A stretch of 64,000 bases of DNA from Tragulus kanchil. Taxonomy: Eukaryota > Chordata > Mammalia > Artiodactyla > Tragulidae. The stretch lies in contig JAIOJX010000005.1 in the NCBI GenBank assembly GCA_022376925.1, positions 95,329,001 through 95,393,000 of the forward strand. Direction: 5' to 3'. Positions 35,822 to 48,700 of this stretch are shown here, in pieces. Numbering within the stretch: position 1 is the stretch's first letter; each line of letters starts with the position of its first letter. The position numbers and the translations under genes are program-made. The notes beneath the pieces were generated by a model, which saw only the letters and a list, made by a program, of their open reading frames with translations, made no database searches and had not been told where the DNA came from.

Positions 35822-36095
35822 GGACTTCCCTGGTGGTCCAGTGGGTAGAGTCCACCTTGCAGTGTAAGGGGCTCTGGTTTGATCCCTGGCCCAGAAAGAT
35901 CCCACATGCTATGGAGTGGCTGGACTGCTGTGTCAATTACTAGCCAGTGCGCTAGAGCACATGTGCCCAGAGCCAGAACTTTACAATGAGAGGGGCCACT
36001 GCAATGGAAAGCCCACACAGGCCAAAGAATAAAGATGTATGAAAATAAATAAAGAAAAACCCAATAAAAGAGGCAAAAGTTAAAAAAAAAAAAAC
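35822..36095 (+). mobile_element. CHR-related SINE, oldest of four, inside BovB
   Basis: Same subfamily as 11985 and 26230. The palindrome core reads GCACATGTGC at 35957-35966, with both CpGs decayed to CpA/TpG. It ends in a long A-run. The BovB reading resumes at ACATTCAAAAAACTAAGA. No exact target-site duplication was seen. Confidence 0.87.
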
Positions 36096-36125
36096 ATTCA
36101 AAAAACTAAGACCCTGGCATCCTGT
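36096..36125 (+). mobile_element. BovB continuation after the SINE
   Basis: Short BovB segment (AAAACTAAGACCCTGGCATC), the IQKTK-MAS region. Confidence 0.75.
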
Positions 36126-36309
36126 TTGTTTGGACAGGAGTCTCCCCACACCATTGGTGGCATTCATAATAAAGCACATTTTCCTACTCACTTCTTCTGA
36201 GTAGTGAGTAACCACACCCCACTTTTGGTAGGAGGAACATGCCAGAGTGTGTTCCAATAAAGCAAAGGGAGCAAAAATGCCAGAGTGGCTAGGTTCAGGT
36301 AAGTTACAG

Positions 36310-36550
36310 AGAAAGGTCATACAAAATTTTATAAGTGCTGTTAGAATTTAGCTTTTATTCTCAGTGAGATAGAAAGACTGAAACATTCTAATCAGAAGAG
36401 TGATATGTTCAAGCATATTTTAAATACAACTCTGGTCTTTGAGTTAAAAGCACATTATAGTGCATAAAACTGTAGGCAGAGATGTCGGTCAGGTAGTCTT
36501 TTCATTAATTTAAGCGAGGGATAATGGGAGCTTCAGCTAGTGGAGGTGCT
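36310..36550. mobile_element. Ancient interspersed repeat, later part
   Basis: Recalls a common mammalian repeat with the text order TTTTATTCT, AGTGATATGTTCAAGCATAT, TAGGCAGAGATG, AGCGAGGGATAATGGGAGCT. Possibly the other half of 33470-33900. Family name uncertain. Confidence 0.35.
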
Positions 36551-39255
36551 TTATAATTTCGTATCTCTTTCAACCATAACAGTTTTTACTTTGAAGATAA
36601 TAAAGATGTTTGAATATAACCCTTCGTTCCTCAGCTCTCCCTCTTTTTTCTTGAGTATTTACAAAGTACAATACACTATACAAGTTGGTTTTTGGTACTC
36701 ATGCTTGCTTTTGAGTTGGAAACAGAATACAGGTATTTCAAGAGTTAGCATTTATCTATGTCCTCCAGCCAGAGGCTAATAGGAAAACACTTGTAATTGA
36801 ACAAGTTGGGTTTATTACTTGTCACAATGAGAATGAACACCATAGGGAAATGTGGTATGGGCTATCTCAGTAGTCTTATAAAAGAACTTGGCTTTTGGCT
36901 GAGCAGTTTTGGAGAGAGTTTAAGGAAGTGGGGCTTTGCTATGGTTTGGATAAAATGTGAGGTAGATTTCGTATTCCATGAAATCTGAGGTTGCATTAGA
37001 AAAAAAATCATTGCCAATTAAATAGAAATAAATGTGTATTTCAGTGATTAAGAGAGAGACATTAAGTTGCGTGTTTATGAGCAGGATTTTTCACATCTTC
37101 AGCTTGTCTGTAAGGTGATAATGATATCAGCCAGTTTTTATTTAGGGGAAACAAAATATCACTTATCAAATATTCCTTTTTATCAGAGCATAAAGATTGG
37201 TTTATTTTTCTACTTCTATTGTAAGAAGACATCTATGCAGTTCATATTTGTATTAAAAACAAAACCACAAGGAGTTTTTAAAGATAAACATGGAAACAAT
37301 ATCCAAACCCTGGTACAATTCTTTTACTTGTTATTACTGATGGCCAGTTAATTTACATATGTTAAGTTTTAAGGCAACCTAGAACAAATTCATTTGATCA
37401 TCCAATTTATTTCAACTCATTTGAAGAAAAAAAATTAATGTATATTTTCTATTTCCTCACTTTTTCTATAGACTACTAAATGTAATTTAAACTTTTCATG
37501 TCATCATGAAGAATGTAACAGTGTAATGAATCAGAAATGCATCCCTCTGGGCCTGTTAAGCTATGTAGTGCCTGTACCTCTTTCCTATGGCTATGTTTTT
37601 GAGTGTGCCAGTGTTTTTGTAAGTGTCTATGTCTTGGTCACTTTTTGTTGTCGCCTCTGTGTCTACTTCCTGAAAGAGGCCTCTAATCTGCTTTCATATC
37701 AGCTGTGTATAGAGAAACCACATTGCCAAGCATTTCTAATTGTGTCTAAAATAAAAGTAAGTAACTCACAGAGGGCTAAGGGTCCTCTCCATCAGTAAAC
37801 TCCATGGGTTTTGTAATGCCAGTTGGTGCTTGATATACTTTACTAATCTTTTAATTCTTTACTAATAACTTGCCAAAATATGGAGCTGAGTAATGTTCAC
37901 CATGTAACTCACATGGTAATTCAGTTTCACAGATCCACATTTCTGTATTTTGTCTACCCTGTTAAGAATTCAGTCTTTGAAAGAGAAATGGATTTTAATC
38001 ATTTTGTATGTTTAATCCATAAACAAGTATATTTATTACAGGCAGATGCTAAATATTTTCTTCTTTTTTAGTTGTTCTGAGACATGAAAACCAAACTTAT
38101 AATACTGTATATGTGACTTCAGATCTGTTCTGCAATGTATTTGTTTTAGAACCATGGAGACTAGAGTTGCGTTTTTGTCACATCTTCAGCTTGTCTGTAA
38201 GGTGATAATGATATCAGCCAGTTTTTATTTAGGGGAAACAAAATATCACTTATCAAATATTCCTTTTTATCAGAGCATAAAGATTGGTTTATTTTTCTAC
38301 TTCTATTGTAAGAAGACATCTATGCAGTTCATATTTGTATTAAAAACAAAACCACAAGGAGTTTTTAAAGATAAACATGGAAACAATATCCAAACCCTGG
38401 TACAATTCTTTTACTTGTTATTACTGATGGCCAGTTAATTTACATATGTTAAGTTTTAAGGCAACCTAGAACAAATTCATTTGATCATCCAATTTATTTC
38501 AACTCATTTGAAGAAAAAAAATTAATGTATATTTTCTATTTCCTCATTTTTCTATAGACTACTAAATGTAATTTAAACTTTTCATGTCATCATGAAGAAT
38601 GTAACAGTGTAATGAATCAGAAATGCATCCCTCTGGGCCTGTTAAGCTATGTAGTGCCTGTACCTCTTTCCTATGGCTATGTTTTTGAGTGTGCCAGTGT
38701 TTTTGTAAGTGTCTATGTCTTGGTCACTTTTTGTTGTCGCCTCTGTGTCTACTTCCTGAAAGAGGCCTCTAATCTGCTTTCATATCAGCTGTGTATAGAG
38801 AAACCACATTGCCAAGCATTTCTAATTGTGTCTAAAATAAAAGTAAGTAACTCACAGAGGGCTAAGGGTCCTCTCCATCAGTAAACTCCATGGGTTTTGT
38901 AATGCCAGTTGGTGCTTGATATACTTTACTAATCTTTTAATTCTTTACTAATAACTTGCCAAAATATGGAGCTGAGTAATGTTCACCATGTAACTCACAT
39001 GGTAATTCAGTTTCACAGATCCACATTTCTGTATTTTGTCTACCCTGTTAAGAATTCAGTCTTTGAAAGAGAAATGGATTTTAATCATTTTGTATGTTTA
39101 ATCCATAAACAAGTATATTTATTACAGGCAGATGCTAAATATTTTCTTCTTTTTTAGTTGTTCTGAGACATGAAAACCAAACTTATAATACTGTATATGT
39201 GACTTCAGATCTGTTCTGCAATGTATTTGTTTTAGAACCATGGAGACTAGAGTTG
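36551..39255. other. No recognised content, largely duplicated
   Basis: Frames of 90-94 codons at 37067-37351 and 37526-37798 recur at 38154-38438 and 38612-38884 because of duplication 15. Their residue composition (runs of F, Y, L, I, K) follows AT content, and I recognise no family. Confidence 0.4.
37091..39255. repeat. Direct duplication 15, period 1087 bp
   Basis: Left copy 37091-38169, 8-base filler, right copy 38178-39255. One base is missing in the right copy near 38547. Confidence 0.95.
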
Positions 39256-40030
39256 AAACTAAAGATACATGAATAATTCAGTAAATTCTGGCTAGCTGGA
39301 ATTTCAGGAAATGCGTTGCTTTAGATTCAAATTTTCTATAGAGCTGAGAATGTAACCTCTATAGAGCCCTCACAATTTTGAGATGAATTTTGAGTTGATT
39401 TGATAGGATTTAATTATAAACTGTATCATATGCCTCACTCTTCTAAAGTAATATATAAAGCATATTTTAATCATATTTTGTTAGATGACCATTACTGACA
39501 TAAATTATTGTATTATTGCAGATTATTTCTCCCAATCTAAATAGGTCTATTCTATTGTGCTAATAAATCTTGCACCAGAAGAACTTATTCATCTTCATAG
39601 TAGTTGCTTTTAATCAGCTTTCGGTTTTTCTGTATACACTCAAGTAAATTGATTCTGAATGAAAATCTGAACGACTTGATTATAAGTATATGCATGGCTT
39701 TTGTAACAACTTTTACAGTTTATCATAGACTCTTTTTAATTCATTATCTGCCAGTTTGCTGCCTTTAAGATATATGAAGGTACCTGATGAGTTCCTAATT
39801 AAAAAAAAAAAAAAAACAAAAACTAATATACAAAAGAGATTACTTAGCGTCCTCATTTTATTTCTTCCTAGTTAATTCTATATTATAATTCCTTGGATCA
39901 AACTAAAATACAAGCATTTGACTTGGTATTTTCTATTTGAATTGGACACTAGATGCTTTAAGAATTTCTTTGTAGTCTTAGAGTCTAGTACGACTATGTA
40001 TATAAATCAATAGTCTCTGGAAATGATTCG
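39256..40030. other. No recognised content, single copy
   Basis: AT-rich sequence with an A-run at 39800-39817. Nothing recognised. Confidence 0.4.
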
Positions 40031-40034
40031 ATGT

Positions 40035-40262
40035 GTATACTGGTATATCTTGTGCTACTGTGCTTCACTTCATTGAACTTCACAGATATTGTACTTTTTA
40101 CAAATTGAAGGCTTATGAAAACCATGCATTCAGCAATTTATCAGTGCTGTTTTTCCAAAGGCATTGCCTACTTCGTGTCTATGTCACATTTTTGTAATTC
40201 TCACAATATTTCAAACATTTTCATTATATTATTTGTCATGGTGATCAGGTGATCTGTGATTA
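40035..40262 (+). mobile_element. Ancient mammal-wide repeat, family not named
   Basis: A text I recognise as a recurrent mammalian repeat (CACTTCATTGAACTTCACAG, TTACAAATTGAAGGCTTATG, TAATTCTCACAATATTTCAA, ATGGTGATCAGGTGATCTGT), but I cannot name its family with confidence. Confidence 0.42.
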
Positions 40263-40975
40263 GGGTTAAGCATAACATATATCATGCTCTAGGAGCATGC
40301 ATTAGGAAACCAGAAAATTTGTGCGACTCAGTTTACTGCAATATTCTCTTTGTTGTAGTGATTTGGAACCAAACCCACAATATCATTTGCCTGTTGAGCA
40401 AACAAAGGCACACTTACTCAATAACTTTTACTAACATTTGGCAAGAACAGAGAATTTGTGGTTTTTGAACTGAGACCTACTTCTTCCACTCACCTTTCCA
40501 GTTCAGTTAGAAGAAAATCTCAGTTCAGACTATTACAGCTAAGGACACAGGGCTCTCCAAACAGTCAATGCCTAGTTGGAGGGCTATCTTACTGGGATGG
40601 GCAGGATGACAGCATTTGCCATCCTGTCTTCAGGATGTGTTGTTGAGGTTAAGTCCTGGGTGAGTGTAGCTGATTAGTGTCGACTCTCATCTTTCACTCA
40701 GCCCTCACTTGTGGGACAGAAAGTCTACCTTGGGCATGAAACTGAGCATCCTTCCTTTAGTAATGCTTCCAAGCCAGGAAAGGCAAGCATAGAAGATTTA
40801 AGACTACTGCTTTCTGTCCACTGAGCATTTCACTATCCAAACTGTGATGCCATCCATTGAGAAGAGCACTGTTATCCCCAAGCCCTGATCCAGATCCAAG
40901 GCTCAAATTTTTTCTTGGGAGTAGAAGCAGGGTGTAAAATAGGTTGTTCTTATTACTCCAACAGATTGTTTTTAT
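40263..40975. other. No recognised content
   Basis: Less AT-rich than its surroundings. No splice-flanked frame or conserved protein segment seen. Confidence 0.4.
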
Positions 40976-41290
40976 TTACAGAGGTCACAGGTTCAATCTC
41001 TGGTCTGGGAACTAAGATCCCGCAAGACAGGATGACTGAGTTCATATGCCACACGTACTGAGCCTGCAGTCTAAAGCCTGCAAAGTCACAAGTACTAAAG
41101 CTTGTGTGCCCTAGAGCCCACGCTCCACAACAATAGAAGCCACCACAATGAGAAGCCTGCTTGCAGCAAATAGAGAGTAGCTCCCTTGCTTGCCACAACT
41201 AGAGAACCTGTGTGTAGCAACGACGAGCCCATGCACGGCAATGAAGACCCAGTGCAGCCAAAACAAAACAAAACAAAACAAGACAACCAA
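40976..41290 (+). mobile_element. CHR-2 SINE
   Basis: Long-form CHR SINE: GGTTCAATCTCTGG (B box region), GAGCCTGCAGTCTAAAGCC, AGAAGCCACCACAATGAGAA, GAAGACCCAGTGCAGCC and an (AAAAC)n tail. Repeated at 42116-42430. Confidence 0.88.
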
Positions 41291-41866
41291 CAAAGAACAA
41301 AAATAAGCAAACAACAAAAAGAAAGTGCTGGCTGTAGTAAAAGGGAAAAAGGAAAAGATGGGTAGAGTCATTTATATATAGGCTGGTTAGTGGCTCTGTG
41401 AGAACTTGGGAAAGAGACAGAGGGGAGGAGCTTTTTAGGGGTTCGAACACATCTCAAACACTAACCGAAGGAACAATCCTTTTAAAGGAGTCTGTTATTG
41501 ATGAATATAATGTCTTGAGTTATTTATGCCTCAATATATTATTCATAGCAATAGAGATCAGCAACTAATGGAATTTAAGAGCTGGATGTAGTTAAAGAAA
41601 GAAGCAGTAAAAGAGAACTGAGCTATAACCACTGTCACTCCAGGTCAACTTGGGTGTAAGCAAGGTTGTGCCTCTTTAAGAACACTGGAAAGCAGAATAG
41701 ATTCAAATTAAATAATCCAGTCAGTAATTAAACAAATAAAAGAAATAAAAAAAATATAACAAATTTTGGAGGCGGAAGGACAGAGATGCTACAACATTTT
41801 AGCTAGTTTACTCAAAGAATTAGAAAAAATTCCAAAAGAAATACATCCAGAAAAACAAATAAAATC
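41291..41866. other. No recognised content
   Basis: Unassigned sequence, repeated at 42431-42966, plus the 44-base junction filler at 41823-41866. Confidence 0.4.
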
Positions 41867-42115
41867 ACCTTGGGCATGAAACTGAGCATCCTTCCTTTAG
41901 TAATGCTTCCAAGCCAGGAAAGGCAAGCATAGAAGATTTAAGACTACTGCTTTCTGTCCACTGAGCATTTCACTATCCAAACTGTGATGCCATCCATTGA
42001 GAAGAGCACTGTTATCCCCAAGCCCTGATCCAGATCCAAGGCTCAAATTTTTTCTTGGGAGTAGAAGCAGGGTGTAAAATAGGTTGTTCTTATTACTCCA
42101 ACAGATTGTTTTTAT

Positions 42116-42430
42116 TTACAGAGGTCACAGGTTCAATCTCTGGTCTGGGAACTAAGATCCCGCAAGACAGGATGACTGAGTTCATATGCCACACGTACTG
42201 AGCCTGCAGTCTAAAGCCTGCAAAGTCACAAGTACTAAAGCTTGTGTGCCCTAGAGCCCACGCTCCACAACAATAGAAGCCACCACAATGAGAAGCCTGC
42301 TTGCAGCAAATAGAGAGTAGCTCCCTTGCTTGCCACAACTAGAGAACCTGTGTGTAGCAACGACGAGCCCATGCACGGCAATGAAGACCCAGTGCAGCCA
42401 AAACAAAACAAAACAAAACAAGACAACCAA
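42116..42430 (+). mobile_element. CHR-2 SINE, second copy
   Basis: Right copy of 40976-41290 from duplication 16. Confidence 0.88.
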
Positions 42431-42966
42431 CAAAAAAACAAAAATAAGCAAACAACAAAAAGAAAGTGCTGGCTGTAGTAAAAGGGAAAAAGGAAAAGAT
42501 GGGTAGAGTCATTTATATATAGGCTGGTTAGTGGCTCTGTGAGAACTTGGGAAAGAGACAGAGGGGAGGAGCTTTTTAGGGGTTCGAACACATCTCAAAC
42601 ACTAACCGAAGGAACAATCCTTTTAAAGGAGTCTGTTATTGATGAATATAATGTCTTGAGTTATTTATGCCTCAATATATTATTCATAGCAATAGAGATC
42701 AGCAACTAATGGAATTTAAGAGCTGGATGTAGTTAAAGAAAGAAGCAGTAAAAGAGAACTGAGCTATAACCACTGTCACTCCAGGTCAACTTGGGTGTAA
42801 GCAAGGTTGTGCCTCTTTAAGAACACTGGAAAGCAGAATAGATTCAAATTAAATAATCCAGTCAGTAATTAAACAAATAAAAGAAATAACAAAAAAATAT
42901 AACAAATTTTGGAGGCGGGAAGGACAGAGATGCTACAACATTTTAGCTAGTTTACTCAAAGAATTA

Positions 42967-43205
42967 CAACAGATTAAAAACATTAACAACAAAACATAGA
43001 AAAGAATGGTTGATCTACCAGAAAAAAAATCAGGCAACAGAAAAACCACACATATTATAATGTGGCTTCTACCCGGAAGTTATTGAATAAAAAGTGTGAC
43101 ATGACACATACAGAAATCACTCATAGTCTTCCCAATTTGCTTTGTAGCTTTTAAAAGGCAAATAAATAACATTTTCTCCAAGTGTAAATCATTTCCAATC
43201 TTCTT
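42967..43205. other. No recognised content
   Basis: Unassigned AT-rich stretch. Confidence 0.4.
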
Positions 43206-43209
43206 TCTT

Positions 43210-45080
43210 TGTTTTCTCAGATGTAGATTTTCAACTGGTGTAATTTTTTATCCCATCTGACAGGCTTCTTTTATAAAATATGGGTCTTTTGGTGATAGTT
43301 TAATGTCAGATTTGAATGTCTTAACATGTCATTATTTCACTTTCATTTTAAACACATTTGTTCATATAGAATCCCAATTTGTCCTTTCATCCATCAATGA
43401 ACTTAGATTGCTAACAAGTATCTAGTGTACAGCACAGGGAACTCAATATTCTGTAATAACCAAAGTGGGAAAAGAATTTGAAGAAGAATAGATTCCTGTA
43501 CAACTGAATCACTTTGTTGTACCCCTGGAACCAACACACCATTGTTCATCAGCTATACTCCAATAAAAACAGAATCCTAATTAGACAGTATTATTTTAAA
43601 ATGTTTTTCAGTCTTTTTAAAGCACTGCTCCTCTCTTCTGTCTTGCAATGTTTGCAATAAGAACCCTGCTCTCATTTTTATATTTGTTTCACTCCCACAT
43701 CGCTTAAACACCTTTAAGATTTTCTTTGGTTTACTGAAGTTTGAATATGATATTAGTTGACATGTCTTTGATGGTATTTGTCCTGGTTGGTGTTCAGTGA
43801 GATTCTGAGACCTATGATTTGGTGCCTATAATTTTTGGAGAGTCCTCTAACATTGTGACATCAAATATTTTTTCTGTTCTGTTCATCATTTGTTCTACTT
43901 TCATATTCCAATTACATATATATCATTTAATATCATTCCACAGATCTTCTATGTGCTATTACATAGTCTTTGTTGTTTTTGCTATTGTTTTGATTCTTTC
44001 TTTCTTTGCATTTCAGTTTAAGAAGCTTCTATTGACCCTTGTTCTCAAGTTTCTTGATTCTTTCTTCAGCCATGTCGAGTCTACTAATTGGCCAATAAAA
44101 GTTAATCCTTTCTGTTACCATCTTTATTTTTTAAATTTCTAACATATTATTTTTTTCATGTCTTCATTTAACACATTCTTTTGATTCTTTCTTAGAATCA
44201 CTGTGTCTCTTTACATGACCCATCTGTCCTTGTATGCTGTCTTCCTTTACAATAGCTCTCAATTTGTTATTCTTGTTTATTTTTAAATTCTTGTGTAAGA
44301 ATTCCAAAATCTGTGTCATATCTGAGTCTGATTCTGATGCTTGCTTTGTCTTCTCATGGTGTGGGTTTTTTATTATCTTTTCTCAAAGCTTGTAATTTTG
44401 AGTTTTGAAAGCCAAACTTGCTATATCAGGTAATGGAAATTTCAGTAAATAGCTTTTTAGCCTGGGTATTATGCTAATCTTGCTAAGAGTTAGCCCCTGT
44501 TAGCTGTGAGTGTCTGAGGCTTCAAATTTCTCAAGAGCTTTCATTGTTGTCTCTACTCTTTAGTCTATATTTTAATAAATTTGAGTAAGTCTCAGCCATT
44601 CAGTGGGGCCTGTGTCTCTGAACTGTAGATTTCAAAAGTGATTCATCATCCACCCCCTTTCCATTCACACAGCTTTCTCTCCTTGCTGACTTTTCTGTGG
44701 AAAAATATTTCCAATCTATTTTCTTGAAGTCCCATTGCTGCTGAAATGTGTTTCTTATTCCCTCCCAGGTAAGACAGTAAAGCCCAGGGGGCTAGAGGAA
44801 GGTAAAATTTTCTTCTCCTATCTGAGATAATAGTTTCAGAATTGAAATCAGGCAAAATTCTTTCACTCCTTTATCTACTACAGGCCATACTCTCAAGAGT
44901 TGGGTAGAAAAGGCGCTGGGATTCTTTCCCATTGATTCCTCTCCACACCTTTCAGGGCTAGGAGGTAATGTTCTCAGATCTTCAAAGTGAAAACTGTATG
45001 AGGGCTCCCCTAAGAACCTCGGGAGCTCCAAAGTCTCGCACAAGTCCACACTGAAGTCTCTACAATCAACCAAAATCACC
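43210..45080 (-). mobile_element. L1 (older mammalian), antisense 5' half, interrupted
   Basis: The plus strand reads as reverse L1: ATTATTTCACTTTCATTTTA, then CTTCTGTCTTGCAATGTTTG, TTCTTCAGCCATGTCGAGTC, TCATATCTGAGTCTGATTCT. It is split by a plus-strand L1 3' end at 43382-43570. The upper boundary is uncertain; 44640-45080 is a weaker match. The plus-strand frame at 43819-44142 is antisense to L1 and not a gene. The end recurs at 45841-46177. Confidence 0.65.
43382..43570 (+). mobile_element. L1 3' end, nested insertion with target-site duplication
   Basis: Short 5'-truncated L1 copy (TGTACAGCACAGGGAACTCA, ATCACTTTGTTGTACCCCTG, TATACTCCAATAAAAAC). Flanked by an imperfect 14-bp direct repeat, AGAATCCCAATTTG at 43368-43381 and AGAATCCTAATTAG at 43571-43584. 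It splits an antisense L1. Confidence 0.85.
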
Positions 45081-45094
45081 ATTTATTTGCTTCT

Positions 45095-45215
45095 GTGCAT
45101 GCCCAGTTGTGTTAGTTGTGTCTGATTCTTTGTGACCCCATGCATTGTAGCCTGCCAGGCTCCTCTGTCTGTGGGATTACCCTGGTAAGAATCCTTGCTA
45201 TTTCCTACACCATTA
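45095..45215 (-). mobile_element. Bov-tA SINE, antisense
   Basis: Reverse Bov-tA: TGTGTCTGATTCTTTGTGAC, then GCCTGCCAGGCTCCTCTGTC. Repeated at 46192-46312. Confidence 0.88.
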
Positions 45216-45823
45216 TTTGCTCCTACCAGGTTATAACTTGAAAGCATTCTGCTCCAGGTGACCAGATGAGGAACAGAATCCAATGTGAATATACCTGAGG
45301 TGTCTGGTGAGTAGAAAGTTATCAGTTTTCATTTTTTTCAATTTTCTTTATGAAAGAATAAAAATACCAGCTTGTCAGCTCTTTACATATTGGGTCTAAA
45401 ACCAGACTTATTTTTACCTTAAAAGTTTTCACCCAACTGAATTATTTTGATGTAAAAAAATAAGTAGAAACTGTATTTTTATTAACCTTGTTTACTGAGT
45501 ATTTCTAATATCATTGATCAAAGTATCCATTTTTACTTTCAGCTTTTAATTTTCACATCTATTATTCTCAGAATTCCTATTTAGATTGACTGAAATATTT
45601 TTAATAATAGAAGTCATGAGCTCTATCAGTTTCTTTTTTATTGATACAATTCCTGATTTTGCAAACAGCATACTAATAGAATCATGATCAGAGAAAATAA
45701 TATATCTAGTGAACTAATCCAGTGCCACCATGAAAAATTATATTACTTCATAAGTTAGTGGTTGCTAAATGCTTATTAAAATGCTAAGTATTTAATAATT
45801 AATGGAAAATAATCATTTAATCT
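45216..45823. other. No recognised content
   Basis: AT-rich; repeated at 46313-46917. Confidence 0.4.
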
Positions 45824-46191
45824 TTTTATTCTGTGAAGTAAAATGTGTTTCTTATTCCCTCCCAGGTAAGACAGTAAAGCCCAGGGGGCTAGAGGAAGGT
45901 AAAATTTTCTTCTCCTATCTGAGATAATAGTTTCAGAATTGAAATCAGGCAAAATTCTTTCACTCCTTTATCTACTACAGGCCATACTCTCAAGAGTTGG
46001 GTAGAAAAGGCGCTGGGATTCTTTCCCATTGATTCCTCTCCACACCTTTCAGGGCTAGGAGGTAATGTTCTCAGATCTTCAAAGTGAAAACTGTATGAGG
46101 GCTCCCCTAAGAACCTCGGGAGCTCCAAAGTCTCGCACAAGTCCACACTGAAGTCTCTACAATCAACCAAAATCACCATTTATTTGCTTCT

Positions 46192-46312
46192 GTGCATGCC
46201 CAGTTGTGTTAGTTGTGTCTGATTCTTTGTGACCCCATGCATTGTAGCCTGCCAGGCTCCTCTGTCTGTGGGATTACCCTGGTAAGAATCCTTGCTATTT
46301 CCTACACCATTA
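46192..46312 (-). mobile_element. Bov-tA SINE, antisense, second copy
   Basis: Right copy of 45095-45215 from duplication 17. Confidence 0.88.
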
Positions 46313-46563
46313 TTTGCTCCTACCAGGTTATAACTTGAAAGCATTCTGCTCCAGGTGACCAGATGAGGAACAGAATCCAATGTGAATATACCTGAGGTGT
46401 CTGGTGAGTAGAAAGTTATCAGTTTTCATTTTTTTCAATTTTCTTTATGAAAGAATAAAAATACCAGCTTGTCAGCTCTTTACATATTGGGTCTAAAACC
46501 AGACTTATTTTTACCTTAAAAGTTTTCACCCAACTGAATTATTTTGATGTAAAAATAAGTAGA

Positions 46564-48700
46564 AACTGTATTTTATTAACCTTGTTTACTGAGTATTTCT
46601 AATATCATTGATCAAAGTATCCATTTTTACTTTCAGCTTTTAATTTTCACATCTATTATTCTCAGAATTCCTATTTAGATTGACTGAAATATTTTTAATA
46701 ATAGAAGTCATGAGCTCTATCAGTTTCTTTTTTATTGATACAATTCCTGATTTTGCAAACAGCATACTAATAGAATCATGATCAGAGAAAATAATATATC
46801 TAGTGAACTAATCCAGTGCCACCATGAAAAATTATATTACTTCATAAGTTAGTGGTTGCTAAATGCTTATTAAAATGCTAAGTATTTAATAATTAATGGA
46901 AAATAATCATTTAATCTAATAGAAATAATATTGAACTTTGAGAAATTTGGCAATTAAACATCACAATGATAAAACAGACTTCCTGATTAACTTCAGACAA
47001 ATTTTAATTTAACATTAGAAATCACTGACATGAACAATCTTGGTGTACTTTTCATCCAAAATAGTGAGTATGGTTTCAAATTGTAATTAGTTTTTATTTT
47101 GCCCATTTGTTAAGTCACCAGTGTAAAAACTTCTAGTCTCTTAGAGGCTAGTCCAGAAAATTATTTTTTTTCAATACTCAAATCTAGAGTTTAGTTTTAA
47201 GCTAAAACAGTGGTTGTTAACCCATGTAATACGACACAATTATAGGCCAGAAAATTTTCCTATCTTAAAGATAGCTTCTATTCGATTTTATTGAATATTC
47301 TTACATATCCTGGGTGAAAGCAGAGAAAATAATCAGGCATTGTGTTATGAGCCATTAAAGTCAATTTGAATAATGGAGTTAGCTTTGAAGATTTAAGTGC
47401 TGTTGAAGATACTCTTGATTTTATATGACATTAAATGCTGAGATATAATCACATTCATCTCATAACTCTGCATAAATTTCACATCGCCAGTATTTTTGTA
47501 TATAATTAAATCATTAATTAGAAAGACTTCTTTTAAACACATTTTCACTTTTACAAACATGTTCAGATTATTTTCTTTATTGCAGCTCCCATTGTGGTAT
47601 AGGCAAGGCAGTAACAATGAATTATCAGAACAAATAACTGTATTTTATTAACCTTGTTTACTGAGTATTTCTAATATCATTGATCAAAGTATCCATTTTA
47701 CTTTCAGCTTTTAATTTTCACATCTATTATTCTCAGAATTCCTATTTAGATTGACTGAAATATTTTTAATAATAGAAGTCATGAGCTCTATCAGTTTCTT
47801 TTTTATTGATACAATTCCTGATTTTGCAAACAGCATACTAATAGAATCATGATCAGAGAAAATAATATATCTAGTGAACTAATCCAGTGCCACCATGAAA
47901 AATTATATTACTTCATAAGTTAGTGGTTGCTAAATGCTTATTAAAATGCTAAGTATTTAATAATTAATGGAAAATAATCATTTAATCTAATAGAAATAAT
48001 ATTGAACTTTGAGAAATTTGGCAATTAAACATCACAATGATAAAACAGACTTCCTGATTAACTTCAGACAAATTTTAATTTAACATTAGAAATCACTGAC
48101 ATGAACAATCTTGGTGTACTTTTCATCCAAAATAGTGAGTATGGTTTCAAATTGTAATTAGTTTTTATTTTGCCCATTTGTTAAGTCACCAGTGTAAAAA
48201 CTTCTAGTCTCTTAGAGGCTAGTCCAGAAAATTATTTTTTTTCAATACTCAAATCTAGAGTTTAGTTTTAAGCTAAAACAGTGGTTGTTAACCCATGTAA
48301 TACGACACAATTATAGGCCAGAAAATTTTCCTATCTTAAAGATAGCTTCTATTCGATTTTATTGAATATTCTTACATATCCTGGGTGAAAGCAGAGAAAA
48401 TAATCAGGCATTGTGTTATGAGCCATTAAAGTCAATTTGAATAATGGAGTTAGCTTTGAAGATTTAAGTGCTGTTGAAGATACTCTTGATTTTATATGAC
48501 ATTAAATGCTGAGATATAATCACATTCATCTCATAACTCTGCATAAATTTCACATCGCCAGTATTTTTGTATATAATTAAATCATTAATTAGAAAGACTT
48601 CTTTTAAACACATTTTCACTTTTACAAACATGTTCAGATTATTTTCTTTATTGCAGCTCCCATTGTGGTATAGGCAAGGCAGTAACACTGAATTCTCAGA
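46564..48700. repeat. Direct duplication 18, period 1072 bp
   Basis: Left copy 46564 to about 47630, right copy 47636 to about 48700. The last 25 bases of the left copy (47612-47635) diverge from the right copy. It overlaps duplication 17, so 46564-46917 has three copies. Confidence 0.94.

Larger units (their letters stand above)
40727..42966. repeat. Direct duplication 16, period 1140 bp
   Basis: Left copy 40727-41822, filler 41823-41866 (44 bases), right copy 41867-42966. It contains a complete CHR-2 SINE, which is therefore counted twice. Confidence 0.95.
44744..46917. repeat. Direct duplication 17, period 1097 bp
   Basis: Left copy 44744-45823, filler 45824-45840, right copy 45841-46917. 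A- and T-runs are shorter in the right copy near 46554 and 46573. Confidence 0.95.

Noticed and set aside
37067..38884. Frames of 90-94 codons that occur twice, suggesting a conserved duplicated gene
   Set aside because: The repetition is from duplication 15, not selection. Composition follows AT content and no family, start context or splice structure supports coding.
41095..42591. Several overlapping minus-strand frames up to 118 codons
   Set aside because: They read the reverse of a CHR-2 SINE and its (AAAAC)n tail, and differ between copies because of one indel near 41294/42434.
43819..44142. 107-codon plus-strand frame, among the longest in the window
   Set aside because: It is the complement of L1 5' sequence; hydrophobic runs come from T-rich antisense text.
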